64,000 nucleotides of DNA from Azospirillum sp. B510 (GCF_000010725.1 NC_013854.1:3215001-3279000), one strand, 5' to 3'. Positions 8,609 through 17,261 are shown, numbered from the stretch's first letter. Notes: a model not told the origin generated them from the letters alone. Numbers and translations are program-made.

Positions 8609-8641
8609 GGCGCCCGGGGGCCTTCGCGGCAACCGGGCGCC
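8609..8641 (+). repeat. Intercistronic hairpin after the binding-protein gene
   Basis: GGCGCCCGG (8609-8617) pairs perfectly with CCGGGCGCC (8633-8641), leaving a 15-base loop with its own GGCC/CGGC tendency. No T-run follows, so it is more likely an mRNA-stabilising element than a terminator. Such structures commonly raise binding-protein expression over permeases in ABC operons. Confidence 0.5.
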
Positions 8642-8725
8642 AGCCGTTCCCCCGATCCCAGTTCGCTGATCCCCGTGCGGGCGGCCCTCCTGCGCCGTGC
8701 CCGGCGGGCCTTACCGGGCGTGCCA

Positions 8726-9430
8726 ATGCTGGAACTTCTCTCCTTCGGCCCCAACGGCTGGGGCGGACAATTGCTGATGGGCACCGCGATGACGGTGGCG
8801 GTGGCGGTATCGGCCTTCGCCTTCGGCATCCTCGTCGGATCGCTCGGCGCCTCGGCCAAGCTGAGCCAGTCGCTGGCGCTGAGCGTCGCGGCGGACGCCT
8901 ACACCACCGTGGTTCGCGGCATTCCCGAGCTGCTGGTCATCTATCTGCTGTTCTTCGGCGGCAACAGCATGGCCACCGCGATCGCCGGCGTCTTCGGCTA
9001 TGACGGCCGGGTGGAGCTGGACGCCTTCATCATCGGCATGCTGTCGGTCGGGCTGATCTCCGGCGCCTATTCGACGGAGGTGATCCGCGGCGCCGTCCAG
9101 TCGGTTCCCTTCGGCCAGATCGAGGCGGCACGCGCCTGCGGCATGAGCCGCTGGCTGATCCTGCGCCGGGTGCTGGTGCCTCAGACCATGCGCTTCGCCC
9201 TGCCCGGCCTGGGCAATGTCTGGCAGCTGACGCTGAAGGACACAGCACTGGTGTCGGTGACGTCGCTGGCCGAGTTGATGCGGGTCAGCCGTCTGGCCGG
9301 CAGCGCCACCCGCGATTACTTCCTTTTCTACGGTGCGGCGGCGGTGCTGTATCTGCTGCTGACCACCCTGTCGACGGCCCTGTTCAGCCGAGCCGAACAG
9401 GTCGCCAACCGCGGCGTTCGGAGGGCTTGA
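8726..9430 (+). CDS. Polar amino acid ABC transporter permease (HisQ/OccQ-like)
   Basis: A 234-residue inner-membrane permease with about five helices and the EAA loop IEAARACGMSRWLILRRVLVP, typical of the His/Glu/Arg/opine 3-TM subfamily. The segment GLGNVWQLTLKDTALVSV is characteristic of the Q-type subunit of opine and arginine importers. The ATG at 8726 was preferred to the GTG at 8675, which would add an Arg-rich, non-hydrophobic leader. The next permease starts four bases after this stop. Confidence 0.92.
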   Translation: MLELLSFGPNGWGGQLLMGTAMTVAVAVSAFAFGILVGSLGASAKLSQSLALSVAADAYTTVVRGIPELLVIYLLFFGGNSMATAIAGVFGYDGRVELDAFIIGMLSVGLISGAYSTEVIRGAVQSVPFGQIEAARACGMSRWLILRRVLVPQTMRFALPGLGNVWQLTLKDTALVSVTSLAELMRVSRLAGSATRDYFLFYGAAAVLYLLLTTLSTALFSRAEQVANRGVRRA

Positions 9431-9434
9431 GGCG

Positions 9435-10124
9435 ATGAACTGGGAACTGATGTGGGACAGCTTGCCCCGGATGCTCGGCGGATTGTCGCTGACGCTCCAG
9501 TTGATCATCGCCTCGCTGGCGCTGGGCGCGCTGGTGGCCTTCGCCGTCGCCCTGCTGCGGCTTTCCGGCAACCGGCTGGTCGAAGGGCTGGCCGGCGCCT
9601 ATGTCTTCTTCTTCCGCGGCACCCCGCTGCTGGTTCAGATCTTCCTGATCTATTTCGGGCTGGGCCAGTTCGACCTGATCAAGAACAGCATCCTGTGGCC
9701 CTTCCTGCGCGAGCCCTACTGGTGCGCCATCCTGGCCTTGACGCTGAACACCGGCGCCTACACCAGCGAGGTGCTGCGCGGCGCCATCCTGTCGGTGCCC
9801 CAGGGACAGGTGGAGGCGGCGCGGGCCTGCGGCATGTCGCGGGCGCTCGCCTTCCGCCGCATCGTCCTGCCGGTGGCGATCCGCCAGATGCTGCCGGCCT
9901 ACGGCAACGAGGTGATCCTGATGGTCAAGGCGACCTCGCTCGCCAGCACCATCACGCTGATGGAGGTCACCGGCATCGCCCGGCGCATGATCGCCCAGAC
10001 CTTCGCGGTGTTCGAGCTGTTCATCGTCGCCGGCGCGATCTATCTGGTGCTGAACTTCGTCGCCACCCGCCTGATCAAATTCGCCGAATGGCGCCTGACC
10101 CCCTACCTGCGGGCGCGGGCGTAA
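9435..10124 (+). CDS. Polar amino acid ABC transporter permease (HisM/OccM-like)
   Basis: A 229-residue second permease that forms a heterodimer with the preceding one. It has the EAA loop VEAARACGMSRALAFRRIVLP and the M-type motif YGNEVILMVKATSLAS. As last gene of the importer it is followed by a copy of the dispersed 16-base motif and a strong bidirectional terminator. The substrate is probably a basic amino acid or opine-like compound, by analogy only. Confidence 0.93.
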   Translation: MNWELMWDSLPRMLGGLSLTLQLIIASLALGALVAFAVALLRLSGNRLVEGLAGAYVFFFRGTPLLVQIFLIYFGLGQFDLIKNSILWPFLREPYWCAILALTLNTGAYTSEVLRGAILSVPQGQVEAARACGMSRALAFRRIVLPVAIRQMLPAYGNEVILMVKATSLASTITLMEVTGIARRMIAQTFAVFELFIVAGAIYLVLNFVATRLIKFAEWRLTPYLRARA

Positions 10125-10126
10125 GT

Positions 10127-10142
10127 CGCGCAGGTAAGGATA
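10127..10142 (+). repeat. Copy of dispersed motif CGCGCAGGTAAGGATA
   Basis: Identical over 16 bases to 173-188, and matched at 15 of 16 positions by the minus strand at 35635-35650. It lies between the permease stop codon and the terminator. Confidence 0.6.
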
Positions 10143-10148
10143 CCAGTG

Positions 10149-10184
10149 AAAAGGCCCTCTCCCGGTTCGGGAGAGGGCCTTTTT
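10149..10184. terminator. Bidirectional intrinsic terminator
   Basis: A perfect 16-base-pair stem (10149-10164 with 10168-10183) carries T-runs on both strands (AAAAGG...CCTTTTT). It separates the ABC operon from the convergent lipoprotein gene. Confidence 0.9.
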
Positions 10185-10192
10185 CAGATCCG

Positions 10193-11413
10193 TCACTGCC
10201 CCAGCATATCGAAGGATGGCGGCGCCGGGTCCACCACACGGGCGCCGGTCGGGGTGATCTCCAGCACCGCCAGACCGCGCTCGACCATGCCGTCGCCGCG
10301 CAGGCGGAACAGCCCGTCCAGCCCCTCGAAGCCGTTCGGGTTGGTCATCGCCATCCGGTCGAAGGGAACCGGGCCACCGGCGCGGGTCAGCACCGCGGCG
10401 ATGGAGGTGGCGTCATAGGCCAGCGTGGCGATGCGCGGCGGCTTGCGGCCATAGAGCTGCTCGAACTGCGACTCGAAGCGGGCGCGGCTCTGCGGCGCCG
10501 GGGCGGCATAGAGGGCGCCGACCAGCGCCGGCTCCTGCCCCAGGGCGCCTTGCGACGTGTCGTCCCACAGGCCGGTGCCCAGCAGCTTGACCTGCTGCGG
10601 CTGCACGCCGTTGGCGGCCAGCGCCTGGGCGATGCCCTGGGCCCGTTGCCCGCCTTCGGCCAGCATCACCGCCTGCGGCAGCGGGGTTTCCTGCGCCACC
10701 TGCTTGGCCGGCACCGACAGGTCGGTGGCCGCCGGGTCATAGCGCTCGACCTGCGTGGCGAGAATGCCGAGACGCGGGGCGATGGCCTGCATGGCGTTGA
10801 CCACCGCGTCGCCATAGGGTGAGCGCGGCGCCAGCACGGTGAAGCGCGTCGCCCCGCGCGAGCGGGCATAGCCGGCGACGCGGCCGACCTGATCGGCCGG
10901 GACGAAGCCCAGCACATAGGTGCCGTTGCCGGCCTGGGCGGCGTCGTTGGTGAAGGCCAGCACATCGACGCCGGCATTCTGGGCGATCGGCCGCACCGCG
11001 GCGACGTCGGCGGCGAACAGCGGGCCGATGATCAGCCTGGCGCCTTCGGCCAGCGCCTGGCGCGCGGCGTCGGCGGCGCCGTTCGGCGTGCCCTTGGTGT
11101 CGCGCGGCAACAGCTGCAACTGGTCGCCGGCCATGTCGAACAGCGCCATCTGGGCGGCGTCCAGCATGGGCTGTCCGATGGCCGCACTCGGTCCGCTGAG
11201 CGGCACCAGCACCGCCACCTTGACCGGGCCCTGCGCCTGCGGCAGGGGAGCCACCGGGGCGGAGGCCGGTTGCGGCGCTTGTGCCACCGGCGGCGGCGCG
11301 CTTACAGTCGAACAGGCCGACAACAGGCCGGCGACCAGCAAGGCTGCCACGCCGTGACGTTTCAGACCCTGTGAGAAAGCTGTTGCCAAGCGTGCCACCA
11401 ATCGTCTCCACAT
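10193..11413 (-). CDS. LpoA-like penicillin-binding protein activator lipoprotein
   Basis: A lipoprotein of about 406 residues. An N-terminal hydrophobic segment ends in the lipobox LLSAC, followed by a Pro/Ala-rich linker (residues about 40-60) and a type-1 periplasmic binding fold starting VKVAVLVPLSGPSAAIG. In gammaproteobacteria the LpoA C-terminal domain has this fold and activates PBP1A from the outer membrane. Alphaproteobacterial homologues lack the TPR-like N-terminal domain, as here. The gene lies back-to-back with rsmI, the same neighbourhood as yraM (lpoA) - yraL - yraN in E. coli. A function as PBP activator is inferred; amino-acid sensing is the main alternative. Confidence 0.75.
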   Translation of the reverse strand: MWRRLVARLATAFSQGLKRHGVAALLVAGLLSACSTVSAPPPVAQAPQPASAPVAPLPQAQGPVKVAVLVPLSGPSAAIGQPMLDAAQMALFDMAGDQLQLLPRDTKGTPNGAADAARQALAEGARLIIGPLFAADVAAVRPIAQNAGVDVLAFTNDAAQAGNGTYVLGFVPADQVGRVAGYARSRGATRFTVLAPRSPYGDAVVNAMQAIAPRLGILATQVERYDPAATDLSVPAKQVAQETPLPQAVMLAEGGQRAQGIAQALAANGVQPQQVKLLGTGLWDDTSQGALGQEPALVGALYAAPAPQSRARFESQFEQLYGRKPPRIATLAYDATSIAAVLTRAGGPVPFDRMAMTNPNGFEGLDGLFRLRGDGMVERGLAVLEITPTGARVVDPAPPSFDMLGQ

Positions 11414-11454
11414 CTGCTGAAACGGCCGCCGATACCGAAGGCGGGACCCAAGGC

Positions 11455-12360
11455 ATGGTCCCCGCCGAGCCGGCCGAAAGTGGCGCTCAAGGTAGCCCCC
11501 TCGCCGCGCCAAGTAAACTCGCGGGCGGCTTGTATGTGGTCGCCACCCCCATCGGGAACGCCGCCGACATCACGCTGAGGGCGCTCGACACGCTAAAGCG
11601 GGCCGACGCCATCGCCTGCGAGGACACGCGCGTCACCGCCAAGCTGATGGGCATCCACGGCATCCACACCCCCTTCGTCTCCTACCACGAACACAACGCG
11701 GCGAAGATGCGTCCGATCCTGATCGGGCGCATGAAAAAGGGCGAGGCGATCGCGCTGGTCACCGATGCCGGCACGCCGCTGGTCTCCGACCCCGGCTACA
11801 AGCTGGTGCGGGAGTGCGTGGCCGACGGGGTGGCGGTGACCACCCTGCCCGGCGCGTCGGCCCCGCTGGTGGCGCTGGTGCTGTCCGGCCTGCCGACCGA
11901 CCGCTTCCTGTTCGCCGGCTTCCTGCCCAACAAGAGCGGCGCGCGCCGCGCGACGGCCGGCGAACTGAAGAGCGTGCCCGCCACCCTGGTCTTCTTCGAA
12001 TCGCCACAGCGCCTGCCGGAGTCGCTGGCCGACCTCGCCGACATCCTCGGCCCGCGCGAGGCCGCCGTCGCCCGCGAACTGACCAAGCTCTATGAGGAGG
12101 TGCGGCGCGGCACCCTGCCCGAGCTGGCCGCCCATTACGCCGAGGCCGGACCGCCGCGCGGCGAGGTCGTGCTGGTGATCGGCCCGCCCGGCGAGGAGGC
12201 GACACCGGGCGAAGCCGATGTCGACGCCCTGCTGCGCGAGGCGCTGACCCGCCTGTCGGTGCGCGATGCCGCCGCCGACGTCGCCGCCCGCACCGGCCAG
12301 CACAAGCGCGCCGTCTATGCCCGCGCGCTGGAATTGCAGCGGGAGGAGAAGACGAAATGA
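11455..12360 (+). CDS. rsmI: 16S rRNA 2'-O-methyltransferase RsmI
   Basis: This enzyme of about 301 residues methylates the ribose of C1402 in 16S rRNA using S-adenosylmethionine. The tetrapyrrole-methylase fold signatures are clear: GGLYVVATPIGNAADITLRAL, CEDTRVTAKL, LVTDAGTPLVSDPGYKLV and FAGFLPNKSGARR. The first 25 residues from the chosen ATG are poorly conserved, so translation might begin slightly elsewhere. The stop overlaps the yraN start (ATGA). Confidence 0.93.
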   Translation: MVPAEPAESGAQGSPLAAPSKLAGGLYVVATPIGNAADITLRALDTLKRADAIACEDTRVTAKLMGIHGIHTPFVSYHEHNAAKMRPILIGRMKKGEAIALVTDAGTPLVSDPGYKLVRECVADGVAVTTLPGASAPLVALVLSGLPTDRFLFAGFLPNKSGARRATAGELKSVPATLVFFESPQRLPESLADLADILGPREAAVARELTKLYEEVRRGTLPELAAHYAEAGPPRGEVVLVIGPPGEEATPGEADVDALLREALTRLSVRDAAADVAARTGQHKRAVYARALELQREEKTK

Positions 12361-12725
12361 CCGACCTGGATGCGCGGCGCCTGCGCGCCGAAAGCCTGGG
12401 CCGCCGGGCGGAGGCGCTGTGCCGCCTGTCGCTGCGGCTGCGCGGCTACCGCATCCTGGCCAGCCGCCTGCGCACGCCGATGGGCGAGATCGATATCGTG
12501 GCGAAGCGCGGCAAAACCATCGCCATCGTCGAGGTGAAGGCCAGAGGCGACTGGGACACCGCCAACGAGGCGCTGAACGCCCGCCAGCGCGGCCGGCTGG
12601 CCCGCGCCGCCCACGCCTTCCTCGGCGCCAACCCGCGCTACGCCGGCTATGTCTTGCGCTTCGACGTGATGCTGGTTACCCCTTGGGCCTGGCCCCGCCA
12701 TCTCGCCGATGCCTGGAGGGCATGA
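12357..12725 (+). CDS. yraN: YraN family (UPF0102) endonuclease-like protein
   Basis: A 122-residue protein with the restriction-endonuclease-like fold of UPF0102. The putative active site is GEIDIVAKRG followed by VEVKAR, giving the D-(E/V)xK pattern around residues 44-61. Its biochemical role is unsettled; it is widely conserved beside rsmI and lpoA. Translation is coupled to rsmI by a four-base overlap. Confidence 0.88.
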   Translation: MTDLDARRLRAESLGRRAEALCRLSLRLRGYRILASRLRTPMGEIDIVAKRGKTIAIVEVKARGDWDTANEALNARQRGRLARAAHAFLGANPRYAGYVLRFDVMLVTPWAWPRHLADAWRA

Positions 12726-12765
12726 GACGGGTGGATGAGGGGACACGCATGAAGGGGCGACAGTC

Positions 12766-13608
12766 TTGAGCAACCGCGCGGAAGCCCGCGAAATCCTGCG
12801 CCGCGTCGGCGACCAGCCGGACGACCGGATCGATCTGGCCGAAGCCGCCCTGGCGCTGGGCGCGCTGGAGCTGCCGACCGCCGATCTCGCCCCCTACCGC
12901 GCCCATATCCGCGCCATCGCCGATGATCTGGCCGCCCGCGTCGCCGGCCAGGATTCGGAAGCCGACAGCCTTGAGACGCGCATCGCCCATCTGCATGCGG
13001 TGATCGGCGAGCGCCATGGCTATTCCGGCGACCACGACACCTATGACGACCTTCAGAACGCCAATCTGCTGCGGGTGATCGACCGCCGGCGCGGCCTGCC
13101 GGTGGCGCTGGGCATCCTCTACATGCATGCCGCCCGTTCGCAGGGCTGGCCGATGGTGGGCCTGAACTTCCCCGGCCATTTCCTGGTCCGCATCGAGAAG
13201 GACGGCGCCCGCGCCATCCTCGACCCCTTCAACGAGGGGCGGACCCGCAACGTCGTCGATCTGCGCGACCTGCTGAAGGCCACCGCCGGCAGCGCCGCCG
13301 AGCTGGAACCCGGCCATTACCAGCCGGTGTCGAACCGCGACGTGCTGCTGCGCCTTCAGAACAACATCAAGCTGCGCCACCTGTCGGCGCACGAGGTGCC
13401 GAAGGCGCTGGAGGTGCTGGAGGCGATGCGCCTGTTCGCCCCGCATGAACCGGCGCTGTGGCGCGAGACCGGCCTGCTGGAGGCCCATGCCGGCAAGCTG
13501 AGGGATGCCATCACCGCGCTGGAGACCTTCATGGCGCTGACCGGCGACGACCGCCACCGGCACCAGACCGCCTCGCTGATCCAGCAATTGAAGAACCGCC
13601 TGAACTGA
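12766..13608 (+). CDS. SirB1 family protein (transglutaminase-like plus TPR)
   Basis: A 280-residue protein. The transglutaminase-like SirB1 region (residues about 55-195) contains [20 protein letters not shown] and [14 protein letters not shown]. The C-terminal third, from about residue 205, is TPR-like helical repeat sequence. The TTG start at 12766 has a GAAGGGG ribosome site. It sits 40 bases after yraN and 28 before gshB and is likely in the same operon. A molecular function is not established for the family. Confidence 0.82.
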   Translation: MSNRAEAREILRRVGDQPDDRIDLAEAALALGALELPTADLAPYRAHIRAIADDLAARVAGQDSEADSLETRIAHLHAVIGERHGYSGDHDTYDDLQNANLLRVIDRRRGLPVALGILYMHAARSQGWPMVGLNFPGHFLVRIEKDGARAILDPFNEGRTRNVVDLRDLLKATAGSAAELEPGHYQPVSNRDVLLRLQNNIKLRHLSAHEVPKALEVLEAMRLFAPHEPALWRETGLLEAHAGKLRDAITALETFMALTGDDRHRHQTASLIQQLKNRLN

Positions 13609-13636
13609 CCCTGTCGCAGAGGTCCGGAGACCCGTC

Positions 13637-14599
13637 ATGAGCCTCGCCGTCGCCTTCCAGATGGACCCCATCGAGTCGATCAACATCGACACCGATTCCA
13701 GCTTCATGATGGCGCTGGAGGCGCAGAAGCGCGGCCATCGCCTGTACCACTATCACCCCCGCGACCTGATCCTGACCGGCAACCGCCTGACCGCCCGCGT
13801 GCGCGAGATGACGGTGGTGCGCCAGCGCGGCGCCCATTACACGCTGGGCGAGCCGGTGCCGACCGACCTGTCGACCATGGACGTCATCCTGCTGCGGCAG
13901 GACCCGCCCTTCGACATGGCCTATATCACCTCCACCCATCTGCTGGAGCATGTGCAGCCCAAGGTCCTGGTGGTCAACGACCCGGCGGAGGTGCGCAACG
14001 CGCCGGAAAAGCTGTTCATCACCAGGTTCCCCGAACTGATGCCGCCGACGCTGATCACCAGCGACAAGCAGGCCATCCTCGACTTCCGGGCCGAGCACAA
14101 GGACATCATCGTCAAGCCGCTGTTCGGCAATGGCGGGGCCGGCGTCTTCCACCTGAAGCCGGACGACGAGAATCTGGGATCGCTGCTGGAGCTGTTCACC
14201 CAGCTCTACCGCGAGCCGGTGATCGTGCAGAAATACCTGCCGGAGATCCGCCAGGGCGACAAGCGCATCATCCTGGTCGACGGCGAGCCGGTGGGTGCCG
14301 TCAGCCGCATGCCGCTGGAGGGCGAGGCCCGCGCCAACTTCCACGCCGGCGGCAGCGCCAGGAAGACCGAGCTGACCGCGCGCGAGCGCGAGATGTGCGC
14401 CGCCATCGGCCCGGTGCTGCGCGAGAAGGGGCTGGTCTTCGTCGGCATCGACGTGATCGGCGACTACATGACGGAGATCAACGTCACCTCCCCCACCGGC
14501 ATCCAGGAGATCAACCGCCTGGACGGCGTGGCTCTGGAAGCCCTGCTGTGGGATGCCATCGAGCGGCGCCGGGCCACAGCGCCGCTCTATGGCAAATAG
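13637..14599 (+). CDS. gshB: Glutathione synthase
   Basis: A 320-residue ATP-grasp enzyme that joins gamma-glutamylcysteine to glycine. Family hallmarks are [19 protein letters not shown] at the N-terminus, [13 protein letters not shown] (about residue 85), [14 protein letters not shown] in the ATP-grasp lid, and [17 protein letters not shown] at the C-terminus. It ends the lpoA-rsmI-yraN-sirB1 neighbourhood and is followed by a hairpin and then an abrupt drop in GC content. Confidence 0.97.
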   Translation: MSLAVAFQMDPIESINIDTDSSFMMALEAQKRGHRLYHYHPRDLILTGNRLTARVREMTVVRQRGAHYTLGEPVPTDLSTMDVILLRQDPPFDMAYITSTHLLEHVQPKVLVVNDPAEVRNAPEKLFITRFPELMPPTLITSDKQAILDFRAEHKDIIVKPLFGNGGAGVFHLKPDDENLGSLLELFTQLYREPVIVQKYLPEIRQGDKRIILVDGEPVGAVSRMPLEGEARANFHAGGSARKTELTAREREMCAAIGPVLREKGLVFVGIDVIGDYMTEINVTSPTGIQEINRLDGVALEALLWDAIERRRATAPLYGK

Positions 14600-14629
14600 C
14601 CGGCGTGATGTGGCAAACCGCTTTGCATA

Positions 14630-14660
14630 GAGGCGTCAAAAACGTGACGCCTCTCCGTTC
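14630..14660 (+). terminator. Probable terminator after gshB
   Basis: GAGGCGTCA (14630-14638) pairs perfectly with TGACGCCTC (14645-14653) across a six-base AAAACG loop. The tail TCCGTTCTATTTCTG is T-rich but interrupted. Confidence 0.65.
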
Positions 14661-14839
14661 TATTTCTGTCACCACTCTATGAAGCTGCGTGAGTTGTAGA
14701 TTTCTTCCGAGCACAACCAAAGAGCATATTGACTTTGAATCCGTATTATCATTGATTTATATCCACTATACATGTCTGCCTGTTGAAAAAACTGTTGAAA
14801 TTGCAGTTATGGAGGACAAAATTGTCATTTCATTCTATT

Positions 14840-15115
14840 ATGGACCGTATCCGATCAAAGCTGGCTCCCGAACTGCGGGCAATGGATGTATTCCAGCAAA
14901 GGGTCAATAATTATCTTACTTTGATAAGCCCGGTGCTAATAACAATTTTTGCCAGCGTCGCTCCGAATACGGGAGGAAATATTAAAATTTGTTTATGGAC
15001 TCTTACTGCCATATTTTCACTAATCCATATTGTTATTTTTCTGCTAGCTCCAGGCTCTAAAGGAGCAGCAGAAAGCGCTGCCCTCGCGATCGAGTTACAG
15101 CAGTCTCATGATTCA
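14840..15115 (+). pseudogene. Membrane/GAF protein, 5' part before IS insertion
   Basis: This fragment encodes a polar N-terminus, two hydrophobic helices (YLTLISPVLITIFASVAP and ICLWTLTAIFSLIHIVIFLL) and the start of a helical linker. It is in frame with the GAF-encoding part after the IS: codon TCA at 15113-15115 is the duplicated target, and excising the element with one TCA copy restores a single reading frame of about 330-347 codons. The start is uncertain; a TTG at 14783 and the ATG at 14840 are both possible. As it stands the frame runs into the IS and stops at 15142. Base composition is clearly AT-richer than the flanking genes. Confidence 0.75.
15113..15115 (+). repeat. Left target-site duplication TCA
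   Basis: The TCA directly before the left end is repeated at 16049-16051. A TNA target duplication is typical of IS1031-type IS5 elements. Confidence 0.85.
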
Positions 15116-15138
15116 GAGCCTGACCCGAAAAGAATTGA

Positions 15139-15213
15139 GTGATTTCAGTCTCTTGTGATTCGATCGATGTTGCGAAGCATGACGAATGACAAGACAATGT
15201 GGACTGAAATCAC
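15139..15213 (+). promoter_or_regulatory. Inverted repeat around the transposase start
   Basis: GTGATTTCAGTC (15139-15150) is perfectly complementary to GACTGAAATCAC (15202-15213). In a transcript entering from the host gene the ATG (15197) would sit in the loop, beside the 3' arm. This is the kind of structure known to limit transposase translation from read-through mRNA. Confidence 0.55.
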
Positions 15214-16018
15214 CCGAGCGCAGTATCAGCGAAAAGGATTGAGGTATTCAAGCGACACGACGGACGCGGAGTGGGCGGTGCTCGAACCACTCCTCCCGGC
15301 GGCTCGACGCTTGGGACGGCCGCGAACGGTCAACGTGCGCGAGATCGTGAACGGCATCCTCTTTCTGGCGACCTCCGGGTGCCAGTGGCGGCAACTGCCG
15401 AAGGATTTCCCGCCGATGACGACGGTCCAGCGCTATTTCTACCGCTGGCGCGACGATGGGACCTGGGAGACGATCAATCACGCCTTGGTGGCGATGGTTC
15501 GGGAAAGCATGGGACGGGAGGCCAGCCCGACAGCGGGGGTGATCGACAGCCAGTCGGTCAAGACGACGGAAGCAGGTGGCCCCCGTGGCTACGACGCGGG
15601 CAAGTGCATCAAGGGGCGCAAGCGGCATGTGTTGACCGACACCAATGGCTTGCTGGTCGCCGCCATCGTTCATGCCGCCGACATCCAGGACCGTGATGGC
15701 GCCCCGGCGCTCCTCGCCTCCGTTCGCACGCTCTTCCCCTGGCTTCGCCACGTCTTCGCGGACGGCGGCTACGCTGGACCCAAGCTGGAAACCGCTTTGG
15801 CTCAGATCGGGACATGGACTCTGGAGATCGTCAAGCGGTCCGACGCCGCCAAAGGCTTTGAACTGCTGCCTCGGCGGTGGGTCGTTGAGCGTACAATCGC
15901 TTGGCTTAACCGCAATCGCCGCCTCGCCAAGGACTTCGAGGCCACCGTCGAGAGTGCCGTCGCATGGGTCTTCATCGCCAGCGTCAAACTGCTCTCAAGA
16001 CGGGTGGCTCGAACATAG
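15197..16018 (+). CDS. IS5-family DDE transposase
   Basis: A 273-residue transposase starting MWTEITRAQYQRKGLRYS, the usual opening of IS1031-group enzymes. An N-terminal DUF4096-type domain (LLPAARRLGRPR, GCQWRQLPKDFPP) precedes the DDE domain: first Asp in GVIDSQSVKTTE, second in HVFADGGYAG, and Glu in RRWVVERTIAWLNRNRR. All three catalytic residues are present. In-frame ATG/GTG codons at 15179 and 15155 are possible but lie in the leader hairpin region. Confidence 0.92.
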   Translation: MWTEITRAQYQRKGLRYSSDTTDAEWAVLEPLLPAARRLGRPRTVNVREIVNGILFLATSGCQWRQLPKDFPPMTTVQRYFYRWRDDGTWETINHALVAMVRESMGREASPTAGVIDSQSVKTTEAGGPRGYDAGKCIKGRKRHVLTDTNGLLVAAIVHAADIQDRDGAPALLASVRTLFPWLRHVFADGGYAGPKLETALAQIGTWTLEIVKRSDAAKGFELLPRRWVVERTIAWLNRNRRLAKDFEATVESAVAWVFIASVKLLSRRVART

Positions 16019-16048
16019 ACACAGCTTTGCCGATTCCGAGTCGGACTC

Positions 16049-16762
16049 TCAGAGATTTCTGCGTTAAAGGAAGATTCTAATAAAAATCAGAACAAATATC
16101 TGGAAGCACAAAGAAATTTGGAGATAGCCAGCCGTTATTTGACATTTAACAAGCTAGGGATAATAACAATATCAGAGTACCTTGAAAAAGAATATATAGA
16201 AGAAAATGACCTAAAATCTGCCCTCAAGGTAATACTTAATACAATATCGTGTTATATGGGAGAGGTTTTTGGAATTTCTGAAAGTGAGAGTTGGTGCCTT
16301 ACCATATATATTCCTAAGGAGGGAGGAGGTTTCCTGAAATGTATATCAGGATGCCGCTCTCGATCTATTGATGATAAATCCGAGTTTCGGGATATCCCTA
16401 TAGGCCATGGCCATATAGGTATGGTTTATGATCGAGGAATTCCTCTGATTAATGTAGACATGCAGGCGGAACAGCTTCAGGGTATGTTTCAACTTCCTCC
16501 TGCTCACCGCAAGAGCTACGATGCCGATCGTTACAGAGCTTTTGCATCTTTTCCGGTACGCTTCCCGGGACGGGACACTGTTTTGGGGGTTGTCGGCATC
16601 ACGAGCGACGTACCGGGACGCTTCACTTCTGCTAACACGGTTCTGATTGGAATGCTTGAACCTCATATCGGAGTGTTGATTAACAAGTTGAAGCGTCCCA
16701 TGTTGACGGTACAATCGAACCAGCCCGCCTCATCGGGATCTTCGGATGGGGAGCAAAATTGA
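16049..16762 (+). pseudogene. Membrane/GAF protein, 3' part after IS insertion
   Basis: From the right TCA duplication the frame runs 237 codons to a stop at 16760-16762. The first 25 codons are helical (ALKEDSNKNQNKYLEAQ) and join the linker of the upstream fragment. The remainder resembles a GAF sensory domain: a central segment DIPIGHGHIGMVYDRGIPL and a C-terminal strand-helix unit VVGITSDVPGRFTSANT. The C-terminus is polar and disordered. Joined to the 5' fragment this gives two membrane helices, a coiled linker and a cytosolic GAF domain with no output domain. Translation of this fragment alone would need an internal start, such as TTG at 16118. Confidence 0.75.
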
Positions 16763-16809
16763 CGAGGGAACCTTTTCCAGGATATTGTTGCAAAGGCGTG
16801 GAGGTGAAA

Positions 16810-17010
16810 ATGAGCAAGATCTTGAAGTTCACCACGGAACTGGGATTCAAGCCGGAAACGCAGAGCAACACACAGCGGGAGATGGTCCGTGCTGTCGCCC
16901 AGTTGGAGGCGAAAGGCGGCAAGGACAGTGCGGCGTTTGAAGTTCTTAGGCATGCCATGGATAAGGATACAAAGGAATTGTATGCCCTCCTTGGCGGCAC
17001 CGGGAACTGA
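16810..17010 (+). CDS. Small hypothetical protein, 66 residues
   Basis: The reading frame starts 47 bases after the GAF fragment ends and has a strong GGAGGTG ribosome site just before the ATG. The protein is soluble and helical with charged repeats (QREMVRAVAQLEAKGGKD, DKDTKELYALL) and no cysteine. I do not recognise it. It was probably co-transcribed with the interrupted GAF gene, and may be polar-affected by the insertion. Confidence 0.6.
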   Translation: MSKILKFTTELGFKPETQSNTQREMVRAVAQLEAKGGKDSAAFEVLRHAMDKDTKELYALLGGTGN

Positions 17011-17261
17011 CATACACCAATCGGCTCTATTCCGAGGTCAATCCACATTAGAAGAGTGACAACCTTTCCGCTGTTTTGTCATGGGCTTGGAGATTTTCAC
17101 TCAGGCGCAAGTCCGAACGTTTCCGCCATGGCCATGTCCCGTGCCGGCAATGGCTTCCCTGATATCGATCAGACGACGCACCTGACAACCGCCGCGCCTT
17201 GACCGGCGGACTTCGGGGGGCGATAACTGCCGCCTCCCAGAGTTTTCGAGCGAGACCACCC

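Larger units (their letters stand above)
15116..16048 (+). mobile_element. IS5-family (IS1031-type) insertion sequence, complete
   Basis: A 933-base element with one transposase gene. The left terminal repeat begins GAGCCTGACCCGAAAAGA and the right one, inverted, begins GAGTCCGACTCGGAAT; 11 of the first 15 positions match. TCA duplications flank it exactly. It is inserted in the same orientation as the interrupted gene. A 12-base-pair inverted repeat (15139-15150 and 15202-15213) surrounds the transposase start. The transposase frame is intact, so the element may be active and the insertion recent. Confidence 0.9.

Noticed and set aside
9452..10822. 456-codon plus-strand frame across the second permease and lpoA-like gene
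   Set aside because: It crosses a strong terminator and overlaps two real genes; composition is Arg/Gly/Ala-rich with no motif.
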